64,000 nt of DNA, taken from assembly GCA_050955105.1 (NCBI GenBank), contig JBPBQZ010000057.1, positions 12,729 to 76,728 on the forward strand. Direction: 5' to 3'. The DNA is from JBPBQZ01 sp050955105. Its GTDB lineage: Bacteria > Pseudomonadota > Gammaproteobacteria > Burkholderiales > Burkholderiaceae. The translations under genes were made by a program, and so were the position numbers. Of the stretch, positions 17,637 to 26,631 are shown in pieces. The notes below the pieces were generated by a model, which saw only the letters and a list, made by a program, of their open reading frames with translations, did not search any database and was not told the DNA's origin. Within the stretch, counting starts at the first letter, position 1. Each line of letters opens with the position of its first letter.

Positions 17637-18479
17637 TTATCGATTGCCGCGATTCATATAGACCAGCCGCTCGAACAGATGCAGGTCTTGCTCGTTTTTC
17701 AGCAATGCGCCGGCGAGCGGCGGCACGATCTGCTTTTGATCCTGGCTGCGCAGCGCTTCCGGGCCGATGTCTTCGGCCAGCAGCAACTTCAGCCAGTCGA
17801 TCAGTTCGGAAGTGGAAGGCTTTTTCTTCAGGCCCGGCACATCGCGCAGTTCATAGAAACTTTGCAGCGCGGCAGCCACCAGCTCTTTCTTGATGTCTGG
17901 ATAGTGAACGTCGACGATGCGCTGCATGGTGGCTGCATCGGGAAAACGAATGTAGTGGAAGAAGCAGCGCCGCAGGAAGGCGTCGGGCAGTTCTTTCTCG
18001 TTATTGGACGTGATGATCACCAACGGACGACGCTTCGCCTTCACCAGTTCGCGCGTCTCGTAGACGTAGAACTCCATGCGGTCGAGTTCGCGCAGCAAAT
18101 CGTTCGGGAACTCGATGTCGGCCTTGTCGACCTCGTCGATCAGCAGCACGCAGGGCTCTTCCGCCTCGAAAGCCTGCCACAGCACGCCCTTGATGATGTA
18201 ATTGCGGATGTCCTTGACGCGCTCGTCACCCAGTTGCGAATCGCGCAGGCGCGACACCGCGTCGTATTCGTACAGGCCTTGCTGCGCCTTGGTGGTGGAC
18301 TTGATATGCCACTGCAGCAGCGGCATGCCCAAAGCGGCCGCTACTTCCTCGGCCAGCATGGTCTTGCCGGTGCCCGGTTCGCCCTTGATGAGCAGTGGGC
18401 GGCCGAGTGTACTGGCGGCATTGACCGCAAGCTTGAGGTCGTCGGTTGCGACGTACTGAGATGAGCCTTCGAAGCGCAT
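17637..18479 (-). CDS. MoxR-family AAA+ ATPase
   Basis: This 280-residue AAA+ ATPase of the MoxR family has Walker A GEPGTGKT near residue 37, Walker B LLIDEVDKAD, sensor 1 ITSNNEKELPDAFLRRC and the MoxR-type arginine region. MoxR ATPases remodel or activate target complexes together with a VWA-domain protein; the partner gene lies directly downstream. Two cytochrome c genes are divergent and begin about 180 bp away, which makes maturation of a redox enzyme a possible role, though this is inference only. The start ATG has a weak ribosome site. Confidence 0.9.
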   Translation of the reverse strand: MRFEGSSQYVATDDLKLAVNAASTLGRPLLIKGEPGTGKTMLAEEVAAALGMPLLQWHIKSTTKAQQGLYEYDAVSRLRDSQLGDERVKDIRNYIIKGVLWQAFEAEEPCVLLIDEVDKADIEFPNDLLRELDRMEFYVYETRELVKAKRRPLVIITSNNEKELPDAFLRRCFFHYIRFPDAATMQRIVDVHYPDIKKELVAAALQSFYELRDVPGLKKKPSTSELIDWLKLLLAEDIGPEALRSQDQKQIVPPLAGALLKNEQDLHLFERLVYMNRGNR

Positions 18480-18661
18480 GTCGGGTGCCGGTCGGAAAAA
18501 TCCTAGTATAAAGCCGAAGGCCCCGTTGTGGACTAGTCCAACGACAGCGCGTTACAATGGGCGGCTTTTTTTGGGCCGCGCACCCCACGTGCCGTTGCAG
18601 AATACCCGCGCGGACCCGCCTGCTTCACGGTGGGTCTCCCTTTTGCACAGGTCTGATCACT

Positions 18662-19009
18662 ATGAAAAAATTCGCCATAACGGCGGCGCTGTTGCTTTCG
18701 GTTGTCGGCGCGCATGCGGCTGACATCGTCGGAAACCCGATAGCGGCGAGAGACAAGGTGGCCATGTGTATCGGCTGCCATGGCATACCCGGTTATCGGA
18801 CTGCCTATCCGGAGGTTTATCACGTACCGATGCTGGGCGGCCAGAACGCCCAATACATCGAGAATGCCCTCAAAGAGTACAAGACCAGGCAGCGTAAATT
18901 CCAGACGATGCACGCGGTAGCGGCATCGCTGTCGGATCAGGACATCGCCGATATCGCGACTTACTACGCGGAACAAACATCCGCGAGCAAGCCGAACCCC
19001 GTCAAATAG
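18662..19009 (+). CDS. Periplasmic c-type cytochrome, single haem
   Basis: This 115-residue class I cytochrome c has a cleavable signal peptide (MKKFAITAALLLSVVGAHAAD) and one haem site, CIGCH, near residue 38. A methionine-containing C-terminal half could supply the distal ligand. It would shuttle electrons in the periplasm. I start it at ATG 18662, at the signal peptide; the frame is open 105 bp further upstream but there encodes Cys/Arg-rich sequence without protein character. It is followed 25 bp later by a second small cytochrome, so the two form a tandem pair. Confidence 0.9.
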   Translation: MKKFAITAALLLSVVGAHAADIVGNPIAARDKVAMCIGCHGIPGYRTAYPEVYHVPMLGGQNAQYIENALKEYKTRQRKFQTMHAVAASLSDQDIADIATYYAEQTSASKPNPVK

Positions 19010-19034
19010 CCCGTCGACAGGGACAGGAGAATTC

Positions 19035-19391
19035 ATGAAAAAGCTATTGGCGGCCGCAATGATCATCGGCTCCATGGGAAGCAGCGCGGCGGTACTGGCG
19101 GCCGATGCGTCGAACGGCCAGGCGATCGTCGAGCGCACCAATTGCGCGGCCTGTCACGGCGCGGGATTGAACAAGCCGATCAGCGCCGAATATCCGAAGC
19201 TGGCCGGGCAGTACGAAGACTATGTGTACTTCGCGCTGCGGGCCTATCAGGCCGGCGGCAGCAGCAGTCCCTTGTTCGGCCGTAACAACGCGATCATGAG
19301 CGCGCAGGTGCAAAACCTGTCGGAAGACGATCTGCGTGATATCGCCGCCTACGTACAATCGCTGCCGGGCGATCTCGTGCAGAAGAAGTAA
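19035..19391 (+). CDS. Periplasmic c-type cytochrome (c553/c4-like), single haem
   Basis: This 118-residue cytochrome c has a signal peptide (about 1-23), the haem-binding CAACH motif near residue 39, and the C-terminal LSEDDLRDIAAYVQSL helix characteristic of cytochrome c553/c4 single domains. GGACAGGAG precedes the ATG. It follows its relative by 25 bp and is probably co-transcribed with it. The redox partner is unknown; a role as electron carrier to a terminal oxidase is plausible. Confidence 0.9.
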   Translation: MKKLLAAAMIIGSMGSSAAVLAADASNGQAIVERTNCAACHGAGLNKPISAEYPKLAGQYEDYVYFALRAYQAGGSSSPLFGRNNAIMSAQVQNLSEDDLRDIAAYVQSLPGDLVQKK

Positions 19392-19476
19392 AGCCGCCGC
19401 CTGGTCGGCGTGCGGGTTGCGTGCCCGCGTGCGTCGCGGCGGTGTTGGTGACTCGGGCGGCTGTTCAGCGCGCCCG

Positions 19477-19905
19477 CTATGACGCCGTGCGACGGATGCG
19501 TTCGAGATACGCGTCCGAGTCGGGCGGCGTGCCATTGCGCTGTGCCTCCCACAGCGTCTGCCCCAGACATTCCATGATCTTGTGCTGTGCCTGATGGGTC
19601 GAGCCCAGGCGCGACGCCAGCCTTTGGTGCGCGTCGCGAATGCCCGGCGGCTGGTCGATCGAAATCTGCTCGCTGATCGCCAGATGCATCGACAAGTGCA
19701 GGAAGGGATTGCTTTCGCCTTGTTCCGGCGTGAAGTCGCGCGCCAGCGCCGCGTCGGGCGCGCGCAGATTGTCTGCGTATTCCGGATGCTCATCGATCCA
19801 CTCGGCCGCGATGGCTTCGAGCGGGGTCAACACTTCATGCGCATGCTGTTTGCGCCAGGTTTCGCAGAAAAAGCTGCGGACTTCGTCGCGGCTGGGATTG
19901 AACAT
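19477..19905 (-). CDS. DUF1841 family protein
   Basis: This 142-residue protein matches the DUF1841 family of beta- and gammaproteobacteria, including MFNPSRDEVRSFFCETW at the start and NPFLHLSMHLAISEQISID in the middle. It is a soluble, alpha-helical, acidic protein without a known function. It converges on the cytochrome pair and lies downstream of nth and the rnfB-like gene on the same strand, so it may share their transcript, with an 83-bp gap. Confidence 0.85.
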   Translation of the reverse strand: MFNPSRDEVRSFFCETWRKQHAHEVLTPLEAIAAEWIDEHPEYADNLRAPDAALARDFTPEQGESNPFLHLSMHLAISEQISIDQPPGIRDAHQRLASRLGSTHQAQHKIMECLGQTLWEAQRNGTPPDSDAYLERIRRTAS

Positions 19906-19988
19906 AGCCAGGGTCCGGGTGCGTGAATGTGATCAGGTGCGTGCAAAGAGGCGTACGACAAGGTGCGGGGGATTTCCCCGAGCGTTGC

Positions 19989-20636
19989 CTACGACTCGGC
20001 TGGCGCCGGCGTCTTCTGCTTGTACTCGCAGAGGTTTTCGATGGCGCAGTGCCAGCACTCCGGGCGGCGCGCGCGGCAGACATAGCGGCCGTGCAGGATC
20101 AACCAATGATGCGCGTTTTGCCGAAATTCTTCAGGCGTGACGCGATCGAGCTTGTCTTCCACCGCGCGCACGTTCGGCCCGGGCGCCAAGCCCGTGCGGT
20201 TTGCAACGCGAAAGATATGCGTGTCCACGGCGATCGACGGGTGTTGGAAAATCGTGTTCAGCACGACGTTGGCAGTTTTACGGCCCACGCCTGGCAAGGC
20301 TTCCAGTGCTTCTCGCACTGGCGGCACTTCGCCGTCATGCCGTTCCAGCAATAGCTGGCTCGCGGCGATAACGTTTTTTGCTTTGGTTCGATACAGGCCG
20401 ATGGTCCGGATGTAGTCCGAGACGCCCGCTTCACCTAGCGCGACCATGCTCGCCGGCGTGCCAGCGGCGGCGAACAAACCTCGCGTCGCCTTGTTGACCG
20501 AGCGGTCGGTCGCTTGTGCCGACAGCATCACGGCAATCAGCAATTGATACGGCGAGCCGTATTCGAGCTCGGTCGTGGGATTGGGCTCGATGCTGCGCAA
20601 GGTTTCGTAGATGGCGCGGCGCTTGATTGCGTTCAT
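19989..20636 (-). CDS. nth: Endonuclease III (DNA glycosylase/AP lyase)
   Basis: Endonuclease III removes oxidised pyrimidines and cleaves at the abasic site. The 215-residue protein has the helix-hairpin-helix LPGVGRKTANVV with catalytic Lys120, catalytic Asp138 in VDTHIFRV, and the [4Fe-4S] cysteines C187, C194, C197 and C203 (C-x6-C-x2-C-x5-C). These positions coincide with E. coli Nth numbering. The start at ATG 20636 overlaps the end of the rnfB-like gene by 4 bp (ATGA), so the two are translationally coupled. This linkage is common in proteobacteria. Confidence 0.97.
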   Translation of the reverse strand: MNAIKRRAIYETLRSIEPNPTTELEYGSPYQLLIAVMLSAQATDRSVNKATRGLFAAAGTPASMVALGEAGVSDYIRTIGLYRTKAKNVIAASQLLLERHDGEVPPVREALEALPGVGRKTANVVLNTIFQHPSIAVDTHIFRVANRTGLAPGPNVRAVEDKLDRVTPEEFRQNAHHWLILHGRYVCRARRPECWHCAIENLCEYKQKTPAPAES

Positions 20637-21400
20637 TGGCCGGTTTTCTCCGCCTCGGCAGCCAGCGCCAGCTTGCGCAGCCGCGCACGCTCGATCGCCG
20701 CTTGAACGATCGCGCGTTTGCGCGCTTGTTCGGCCTCGGCCTCGGCTTCGATCGACGCGCCGAGATTCGATGGCGCTGCGGCATTCGAGCTGCCTGAACT
20801 GGCTGAAGAGGTGAGTGTCGTGTCCGCGTCGGCGCCAGCGCTCGAGCCGGCCTGCCGCGGCGCTGCTGTCAGCGCCGATTTGCGGACCTGTGCGGGGGGC
20901 CGTGCCAGATGCCGGTGATATTCGGCCCGCGCCTGGTCCGCCCGTTCGGCCGACCAGGCGTCCCAACCCGTGGCCGTGCCGGTTACCGGCCGCATCTCGA
21001 TACAGTCGACCGGGCAGGGCGGCACGCAAAGATCGCAGCCGGTGCAGCTATCCGCCAACACGGTATGCATCGACTTGGGTGCGCCAACGATCGCATCCAC
21101 CGGGCAGGCCTTCAAACAAAGCGTGCAGCCGATGCAAAGCGATTCATCGATGACGGCGACCGGCCGCGGCCGCTCCACGCCACAACTGGCATCCAGCGGC
21201 AGTGGCGCGCGCCCAAGCAGCGCGGCCAGTCGGGCAATGCCCTCGGCCCCGCCCGGTGGGCAGCGGTTATGCAGCGCGCTACCCTCGGCGATGGCGGCGG
21301 CGTAAGGCGCGCAGCCGTCGTAGCCGCACTTGGTGCATTGGGTTTGCGGCAGGAGCGCGTCGATTCGTGCCGCCAGCGGCGACAACTCGGCTTCGATCAA
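20633..21400 (-). CDS. RnfB-like electron transport / ferredoxin protein
   Basis: This 255-residue iron-sulfur protein resembles RnfB. It has an N-terminal Fe-S domain (CTKCGYDGC and a downstream Cys in RCPPGG) followed by two ferredoxin clusters, CIGCTLCLKACPVD and CTGCDLCVPPCPVD. A low-complexity Ala/Ser region and a basic C-terminal helix end it. Unlike classical RnfB it lacks an N-terminal membrane anchor, and no other rnf genes are near. In Burkholderia-type genomes this orphan form sits with nth, suggesting supply of electrons or clusters rather than a full Rnf complex. The start is inferred at TTG 21400. Confidence 0.85.
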   Translation of the reverse strand: MIEAELSPLAARIDALLPQTQCTKCGYDGCAPYAAAIAEGSALHNRCPPGGAEGIARLAALLGRAPLPLDASCGVERPRPVAVIDESLCIGCTLCLKACPVDAIVGAPKSMHTVLADSCTGCDLCVPPCPVDCIEMRPVTGTATGWDAWSAERADQARAEYHRHLARPPAQVRKSALTAAPRQAGSSAGADADTTLTSSASSGSSNAAAPSNLGASIEAEAEAEQARKRAIVQAAIERARLRKLALAAEAEKTGQ

Positions 21401-21452
21401 GGGTGATACTCGTTTCGTCGTTAAGTCGGCACCCAGGCCACGCGGTGCCGCC

Positions 21453-22718
21453 TCAGGCGGTTACGGGTGTTGGCACCTGTGCGTGTTCCTGAATGAACTG
21501 CTGCACGCGAGGATACACGACCGCGCGCCAGCGGCGTCCCGAAAATATGCCGTAGTGACCGCAATTCTCGGCGGTCAAGTGCGCTTGGTCGGCAGCCGGG
21601 ATGCCGGTGCACAGATCGTGCGCGGCGCGCGTCTGGCCGCTGCCGGAGATGTCGTCCAGTTCGCCCTCAACGGTGAGCAGGGCGGTGCGCGTGATGTCTT
21701 GCGGACGCACCGGCTCGCCATCTACCACCCAGGTGCCATTGGCGAGCCGATGTTCCTGGAACACGATGCGGATGGTCTGCAGATAGTATTCGGCCGCCAT
21801 GTCCAGCACGGCATTGTATTCATCGTAGAAGCGCCGGTGCGATTCGGCATCGTCTTCGTCGCCGCGTACCAGGTCGAGATAGAAGTCCCAGTGCGACGCC
21901 AGATGTCGTTCCGGATTCATCGCGACAAAGCCGGAGTGCTGCAAAAAGCCCGGATAGACGTTGCGTCCGACGCCCGGATAATTGGACGGTACCGTGAAGA
22001 TGACGTTGTTCTCGAACCATTCGAGCGAATGCTGGGTGGCCAGCGAGTTGACCGCGGTGGGGCTCTTGCGTGCGTCGATGGGGCCGCCCATCATCGTCAT
22101 CGTCAGCGGCGTATCTTCGCCGCGCGAGGCCATCAGGGAAATCGCGGCCAGCACCGGCACGGTCGGCTGGCATACCGAAATCACGTGCAGGTTTCTCGCG
22201 CCGATATGGCGAATGAATTCCTGGATATAGCGGATGTAGTCGTGCAGGCTGAAGCTGCCTTCATCCAGCGACACCATGCGTGCGTCGATCCAGTCGGTAA
22301 TGTAGACCTTGTGATCTTGCAACAAGGTGGCGACCGTATCGCGCAACAGGGTTGCATGGTGGCCCGATAGCGGCGCGCAAACCAGCACCGTGGGCTCGTC
22401 TTTCATTTGTGCGACGGCTTCGGCGTCGTCGGCATAGCGCTTGAAGCGCAGCAGGCGGCAAAACGGCTTTTCCATGATGGTCTGCTCGACCACCGGAATG
22501 CTGTGGCCGTCTTTCACCACATTCTTGATGTTGAATTCGGGTTTTTCGTAGTCTTTGCCCAGCCGATAGAGCAATTCGTAACCGGCCGCGAAGCGCGTAG
22601 CGCCGGGCACGTAGGCCAGCGGGCTCGCGCGATTGGAAAACGATTTCGATGCTGCTTCAGCCCACGCGCTCAGCGGGCTGAGCATGGCGCGCTGGATTTC
22701 ATAGAGTTGATAGAGCAT
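21453..22718 (-). CDS. phaZ: Intracellular polyhydroxyalkanoate depolymerase
   Basis: PhaZ degrades stored poly(3-hydroxybutyrate) granules during carbon starvation. The 421-residue protein matches the Ralstonia-type intracellular depolymerase. The lipase-box-like SVCQP motif places the catalytic Cys at residue 183, the same number as in R. eutropha PhaZ1. The N-terminus MLYQLYEIQRAMLSPL and the ENCGHYGIFSGRRWR end (His of the triad) are also typical. A GGGAGG ribosome site lies 5 nt before the ATG; the frame is open further upstream but does not resemble the family. Its presence implies PHB storage; the synthase genes are not in this window. Confidence 0.93.
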   Translation of the reverse strand: MLYQLYEIQRAMLSPLSAWAEAASKSFSNRASPLAYVPGATRFAAGYELLYRLGKDYEKPEFNIKNVVKDGHSIPVVEQTIMEKPFCRLLRFKRYADDAEAVAQMKDEPTVLVCAPLSGHHATLLRDTVATLLQDHKVYITDWIDARMVSLDEGSFSLHDYIRYIQEFIRHIGARNLHVISVCQPTVPVLAAISLMASRGEDTPLTMTMMGGPIDARKSPTAVNSLATQHSLEWFENNVIFTVPSNYPGVGRNVYPGFLQHSGFVAMNPERHLASHWDFYLDLVRGDEDDAESHRRFYDEYNAVLDMAAEYYLQTIRIVFQEHRLANGTWVVDGEPVRPQDITRTALLTVEGELDDISGSGQTRAAHDLCTGIPAADQAHLTAENCGHYGIFSGRRWRAVVYPRVQQFIQEHAQVPTPVTA

Positions 22719-22955
22719 CTCGCCCTCCCCAAACTTGGCACAACGCGGCAGTGCGCGCGGCGGCGATCGTTCGGTCGTAAAACGTGCATTCGAGGCACGG
22801 ATACGACCGGGGACGGACCAGAAACTGACCGTGCGGCGCGGCTGTCTGAAGCGCAAATCATAGCCGAAGCAGCGCTTTTGTGCAGAGCAGCAAATTTTTC
22901 CGCTCCGGTCGCCGTCTGCGGCGGGCGACCGCGCTGCGCAAAGCCCCGGCTACCC

Positions 22956-24767
22956 TCAGGCTGCTTCGCTGGTCTTATGGCCCGCGGCGTTTTCCAGCGC
23001 TTCGGCATGTTCCATCAGATTCATGCCGGTGTGGACCAGCGCCACGTGCGAGAACGCCTGCGGAAAATTCCCTACCATGCGCTTGTCGAGCGTGTCGTAT
23101 TCCTCGGCCAGCAGACCGACGTCGTTGCACAGCCCGACCAGGCGCCGATAGAGATCGGCGGCTTCTTCGCGCCGGCCCAGCAGCAACAAGTTGTCGGCCA
23201 GCCAGAAGCTGCAAGCCAGGAAGGTGCCTTCGCCCGGCGGCAAGCCGTCGTCGGTTTGCGTGGTGTGATAGCGCTTGACCAGCCCGTCTTCGGTCAAATC
23301 GCGAGCAATCGCCTCGACGGTGCCGGCGATCCGTGGATCGGTGGCGGGCAGGAAGCCGATCGGTGCCAGCGTCAGCAGGCTGGCATCCAGTTCCTTGCCG
23401 CCATAACACTGTACGAACGAGTTCAGCTCGGTGTTGAAGCCTTTCTCGCAGATATCCGCGTGGATCGTGTCGCGCAGCGTGCGCCAGGTATCGAGCGGCG
23501 CTTCCAGTTCGAATTCCTCGGCTGAGCGAATGCCGCGATCGACTGCCAACCACGCCATCGCTTTCGAAAACGTGAACTGTTGCCGGCCGCCGCGCACTTC
23601 CCAAATGCCTTCGTCCGGCTGACGCCAGATTTCTTCAAGCCGCTCGATCATCTTGCACTGGATAGCCCAGCCCGCGTCGTCTGCATCCAGGCCGCCGACG
23701 CGCGCTACGTGCAGCGCGCTCATCACTTCGCCATACACGTCCAGCTGCAACTGTCCGACGGCGTTATTGCCGATGCGGACCGGTTTCGAATCTTCATAGC
23801 CCGGCAGCCAGTCACATTCCCACTCGGCCAGACGCCGTTCGCCGGCGATGCCGTACATGATCTGCACTTGTTCGGGCGAACCCGCGATCGCGCGCACCAG
23901 CCAGGCGCGCCAGGCGCGCGCTTCATCGTAGAAACCCGCGCGCATCATGGCCAGCAGCGTGAGGGTAGCGTCGCGCAGCCAGCAAAAGCGGTAATCCCAA
24001 TTGCGCGTGCCGCCGATCTTTTCCGGCAAGGAGGTGGTGGCCGCCGCGACGATGCCGCCGGTAGGCTCGTAAGCCAGCGCCTTGAGCGTAATCAGCGAAC
24101 GCTTGACGTCGTCGGCCCATTCGCCTTCCACCTTGCAGCGCGAAGTCCAGTCACGCCAGAAGGTTTCGGTGCGCGCCAGCGTGCTGCTGGGGTCGCCGGC
24201 CGGCGGCACGTTGTGGTGCGATGGCGCATAAGCAAGCACGAACGGTATCGACTCGCCTTCCATAATGGTGAATTCCGAAACCGTGCGCAGGTTTTCGCCG
24301 CGCAGCGGTGCGGTGGTTCTGAGCACCGCCATGTCCGGTCCGGAGATAGCCTTGATGCCACTGCCGTCTTCCAACTGGCTGACCCACGGCACCGAGGAGC
24401 CGTAGTCGAAGCGCAGCGCCATGTCCATTTGCATCTTCACTTCGCCGCGCTGGCCGATGACCACGCGCACCAGTTCCGACCAGCCGTTGCGCATGGGCAT
24501 GAAGTCGACCACGGTGACGGCGCCTTCCTCGGTGACGTAGCGGGTTTCGAGTACGAGGGTTTCCTTGCGATAACAGCGCGTCGACGACACCACATTCTGT
24601 GGTGCCAGCGACCAGCGGCCGTTGTCAGGGGTGCCCAAGAGGCCGGCGAAGCATGCGCCTGAATCGAAGCGCGGCCAGCATAGCCAGTCGATGGAACCGT
24701 CGCGGGACACCAGGGCGGCGGTATGGCCATCGCCGATAACCGCGTAATCTTCAATTTTCGAAGGCAT
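22956..24767 (-). CDS. Glycoside hydrolase family 15 protein
   Basis: This 603-residue protein combines an N-terminal trehalase-like/GH15 beta domain (SKIEDYAVIGDGHTAALV) with an (alpha/alpha)6 barrel. The barrel carries GTRNWDYRFCWLRDA and IWEVRGG and ends with the HVALVHTGMNLM region. Related bacterial proteins act as glucoamylases, glucodextranases or trehalases, and the substrate cannot be chosen from sequence. It is soluble, with no signal peptide. I set the start at ATG 24767 (MPSKIEDY), one codon after an alternative TTG. No glycogen or trehalose genes adjoin it. Confidence 0.88.
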   Translation of the reverse strand: MPSKIEDYAVIGDGHTAALVSRDGSIDWLCWPRFDSGACFAGLLGTPDNGRWSLAPQNVVSSTRCYRKETLVLETRYVTEEGAVTVVDFMPMRNGWSELVRVVIGQRGEVKMQMDMALRFDYGSSVPWVSQLEDGSGIKAISGPDMAVLRTTAPLRGENLRTVSEFTIMEGESIPFVLAYAPSHHNVPPAGDPSSTLARTETFWRDWTSRCKVEGEWADDVKRSLITLKALAYEPTGGIVAAATTSLPEKIGGTRNWDYRFCWLRDATLTLLAMMRAGFYDEARAWRAWLVRAIAGSPEQVQIMYGIAGERRLAEWECDWLPGYEDSKPVRIGNNAVGQLQLDVYGEVMSALHVARVGGLDADDAGWAIQCKMIERLEEIWRQPDEGIWEVRGGRQQFTFSKAMAWLAVDRGIRSAEEFELEAPLDTWRTLRDTIHADICEKGFNTELNSFVQCYGGKELDASLLTLAPIGFLPATDPRIAGTVEAIARDLTEDGLVKRYHTTQTDDGLPPGEGTFLACSFWLADNLLLLGRREEAADLYRRLVGLCNDVGLLAEEYDTLDKRMVGNFPQAFSHVALVHTGMNLMEHAEALENAAGHKTSEAA

Positions 24768-25023
24768 CAATCGAATTCCGGGAATGCGGTTTGTTAGGGC
24801 GCAGCATGGTAGAGCAGGGGTGCGTCGCGTCGATGGAGAGGACTTCGCATCGATTATTGTCGACGAATTGGAGATTACTGGTTGTGTCGGCTATTTGCCT
24901 GTAACCGGAAGTAAGCGTACGCCGGCTGCCAAGCCGTTGCCGGCGGCCCTTTTCCTGATATCAGGGGCGCCGGTGGCCTGTGACAGTCTGCCGCGATTCA
25001 AGCCGGCGACTGTATGGAGCGCG

Positions 25024-25176
25024 TCAGAAGTGCGTGGCGCCCAGTCCGAATAGGCCGATCAGACCGATGATGATCAGATAGAGCGCGACAATGTAGTTAA
25101 GCAACTGCGGCATGATCAGAATCAAGATGCCGGCGATCAGCGAAACCAGGGGGCCTAGGCCGAGCGTGATATTCAT
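25024..25176 (-). CDS. DUF3096 small membrane peptide
   Basis: This 50-residue hydrophobic protein consists of two membrane helices (about 9-25 and 27-45) and matches DUF3096, a family of tiny membrane proteins of unknown function (LGPLVSLIAGILILIMPQLLN). The ATG at 25176 is preceded by AGGAG. It lies between the sigma-54 regulator gene, 80 bp upstream on the same strand, and the GH15 gene, so it could be the end of the regulator's transcript. Confidence 0.8.
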   Translation of the reverse strand: MNITLGLGPLVSLIAGILILIMPQLLNYIVALYLIIIGLIGLFGLGATHF

Positions 25177-25256
25177 GGGTTTCTCCTGTTGTCCTTGGGA
25201 TGGCTTAAGGGTGTTCGCATCAAGCCGGCTAGCCAGGCCGGCCATCTTGGGGGTTC

Positions 25257-26612
25257 TCAAGATTCGGCGGCATCCGCCTCGTCTTCATACTGCGCAAGCC
25301 GGTTGTAAAGGGTCTTCAGGCTCACGCCGAGAATTTCGGCGGCGCGCGTTTTTACACCGCCGCATTGCGACAGCGTGGCGTAGATCAATTCGCGATTGGC
25401 ATCGTCTAGCGAGGTACCAACCGGCACGGTGATCGACGAAGCCGCGCTGGCGGCTGCCACGCTCGGCGCGGTGGAGGGTCGCGCATCGATCTCTTCCTCG
25501 GCCATGATGTGCGCGCGTTCCACATGATTTTTCAGCTCGCGCACATTGCCCGGCCATGCGTGTTGGCACAAGGCGTCGAGCATCGGGGGCGCGAAGCGCT
25601 TGCGCGTGCTGTACTGCGCGTTCAAGTCGTTGAGGAAGTGTTCGGCGAGCAGGCGAATGTCATCGCCGCGTTCGCGCAGCGGCGGCAGAATCAGCGGAAA
25701 CACGTTCAGGCGGTGATACAGATCTTCGCGCAATTTGCCCTGCAGCACAGCTTGCTGCGGGTCGCGATTGGTAGCGGCGATGATGCGTACGTCGGTATCG
25801 ATCTCTTTCGTGGTGCCGAGGCGGATGAACGCGCCGGTCTCGAGCACCCGCAGTAGTTTCACCTGCAGCTCGATCGGCATCTCGGTGATTTCGTCGAGGA
25901 ACAGCGTGCCGCCGTTGGCACGTTCGAAGTAGCCCTTGTGCTGGCGGTCGGCGCCGGTGAAGCTGCCGCGCTCGTGGCCGAACATTTCTGATTCGATCAG
26001 GTTCGGCGAGATGGCGCCGCAATTGACTGCAATGAAGGCGCGTTTGCGGCGCACGCTCAGGTCGTGCAAGGTGCGCGAGACCAGTTCCTTGCCGGTGCCG
26101 CTCTCGCCGGTCAGCAGCACCGACGCCGCGGTCGGCGCGATCTTGCCGATCTGGTCATAGAGGGTTTGCATCGACGGCGAGCGGCCGAGCAGCCGGCCAA
26201 ACCGTCCGAAGCGGCGCAATTCGCCGCGCAGCGATTCAACTTGTGCCTTGAGTTCGCCGGTGCGCGGCAGCCGTTTGAGGATCGCGGTGACACGCTGCAA
26301 CGCCAGCGGCTTCACCAGATAGTCGACCGCACCCAGTTTCAGCGCCTCGACTGCGGATTCGACCGACGCGTGGCCGGTGATGACGATGAAATCGGTATTG
26401 GTGTCTTTTTCCAGGTCGTCCATCAATTCGATGCCCTGGCCGTCCGGCAACTTCAGGTCGGTGAACAGAACATCGGGAATTTGGCGAACCAGCTGGATGC
26501 GCGCCTGCCGAAGATCTTCGGCCTGGGCTACGGTAATGCCGTGCGAAGTAATCAGTTCAGCCAGCGCGGCGCGCGTGTTCGCATCGTCGTCGACGATCAG
26601 CGCATGCGGCAA
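25257..26612 (-). CDS. Sigma-54-dependent response regulator (NtrC family)
   Basis: This 451-residue activator has a receiver domain with phospho-acceptor Asp52 (FTDLKLPDG) and switch Lys101. Its AAA+ domain has Walker A GESGTGKE (169-176), a sigma-54 contact loop GSFTGA (216-221, a GAFTGA variant) and Walker B LFLDE. A Fis-type helix-turn-helix closes the protein (KTRAAEILGVSLKTLYNRL). I place the start at TTG 26612 (MPHALIVDDD): a GGGAGG site lies 5 nt upstream and the receiver fold begins there, whereas the upstream GTG at 26657 lies within a terminator hairpin. No histidine kinase is adjacent. Upstream are a sigma-54 promoter and a terminator. Confidence 0.92.
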   Translation of the reverse strand: MPHALIVDDDANTRAALAELITSHGITVAQAEDLRQARIQLVRQIPDVLFTDLKLPDGQGIELMDDLEKDTNTDFIVITGHASVESAVEALKLGAVDYLVKPLALQRVTAILKRLPRTGELKAQVESLRGELRRFGRFGRLLGRSPSMQTLYDQIGKIAPTAASVLLTGESGTGKELVSRTLHDLSVRRKRAFIAVNCGAISPNLIESEMFGHERGSFTGADRQHKGYFERANGGTLFLDEITEMPIELQVKLLRVLETGAFIRLGTTKEIDTDVRIIAATNRDPQQAVLQGKLREDLYHRLNVFPLILPPLRERGDDIRLLAEHFLNDLNAQYSTRKRFAPPMLDALCQHAWPGNVRELKNHVERAHIMAEEEIDARPSTAPSVAAASAASSITVPVGTSLDDANRELIYATLSQCGGVKTRAAEILGVSLKTLYNRLAQYEDEADAAES

Positions 26613-26631
26613 ACCTGCCTCCCAGTCGAAT

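Noticed and set aside
18526..18558. TTGTGG/TACAAT promoter for the cytochrome pair
   Set aside because: The spacing is 21 bp, too long for a sigma-70 promoter; only the TACAAT could be real.
24784..25053. An 89-codon plus-strand open frame between GH15 and the sigma-54 regulator region
   Set aside because: No ribosome site, overlaps the DUF3096 gene on the other strand and shows no protein-like pattern. The 12-bp palindrome CCTGATATCAGG at 24954 was noted but has no context.
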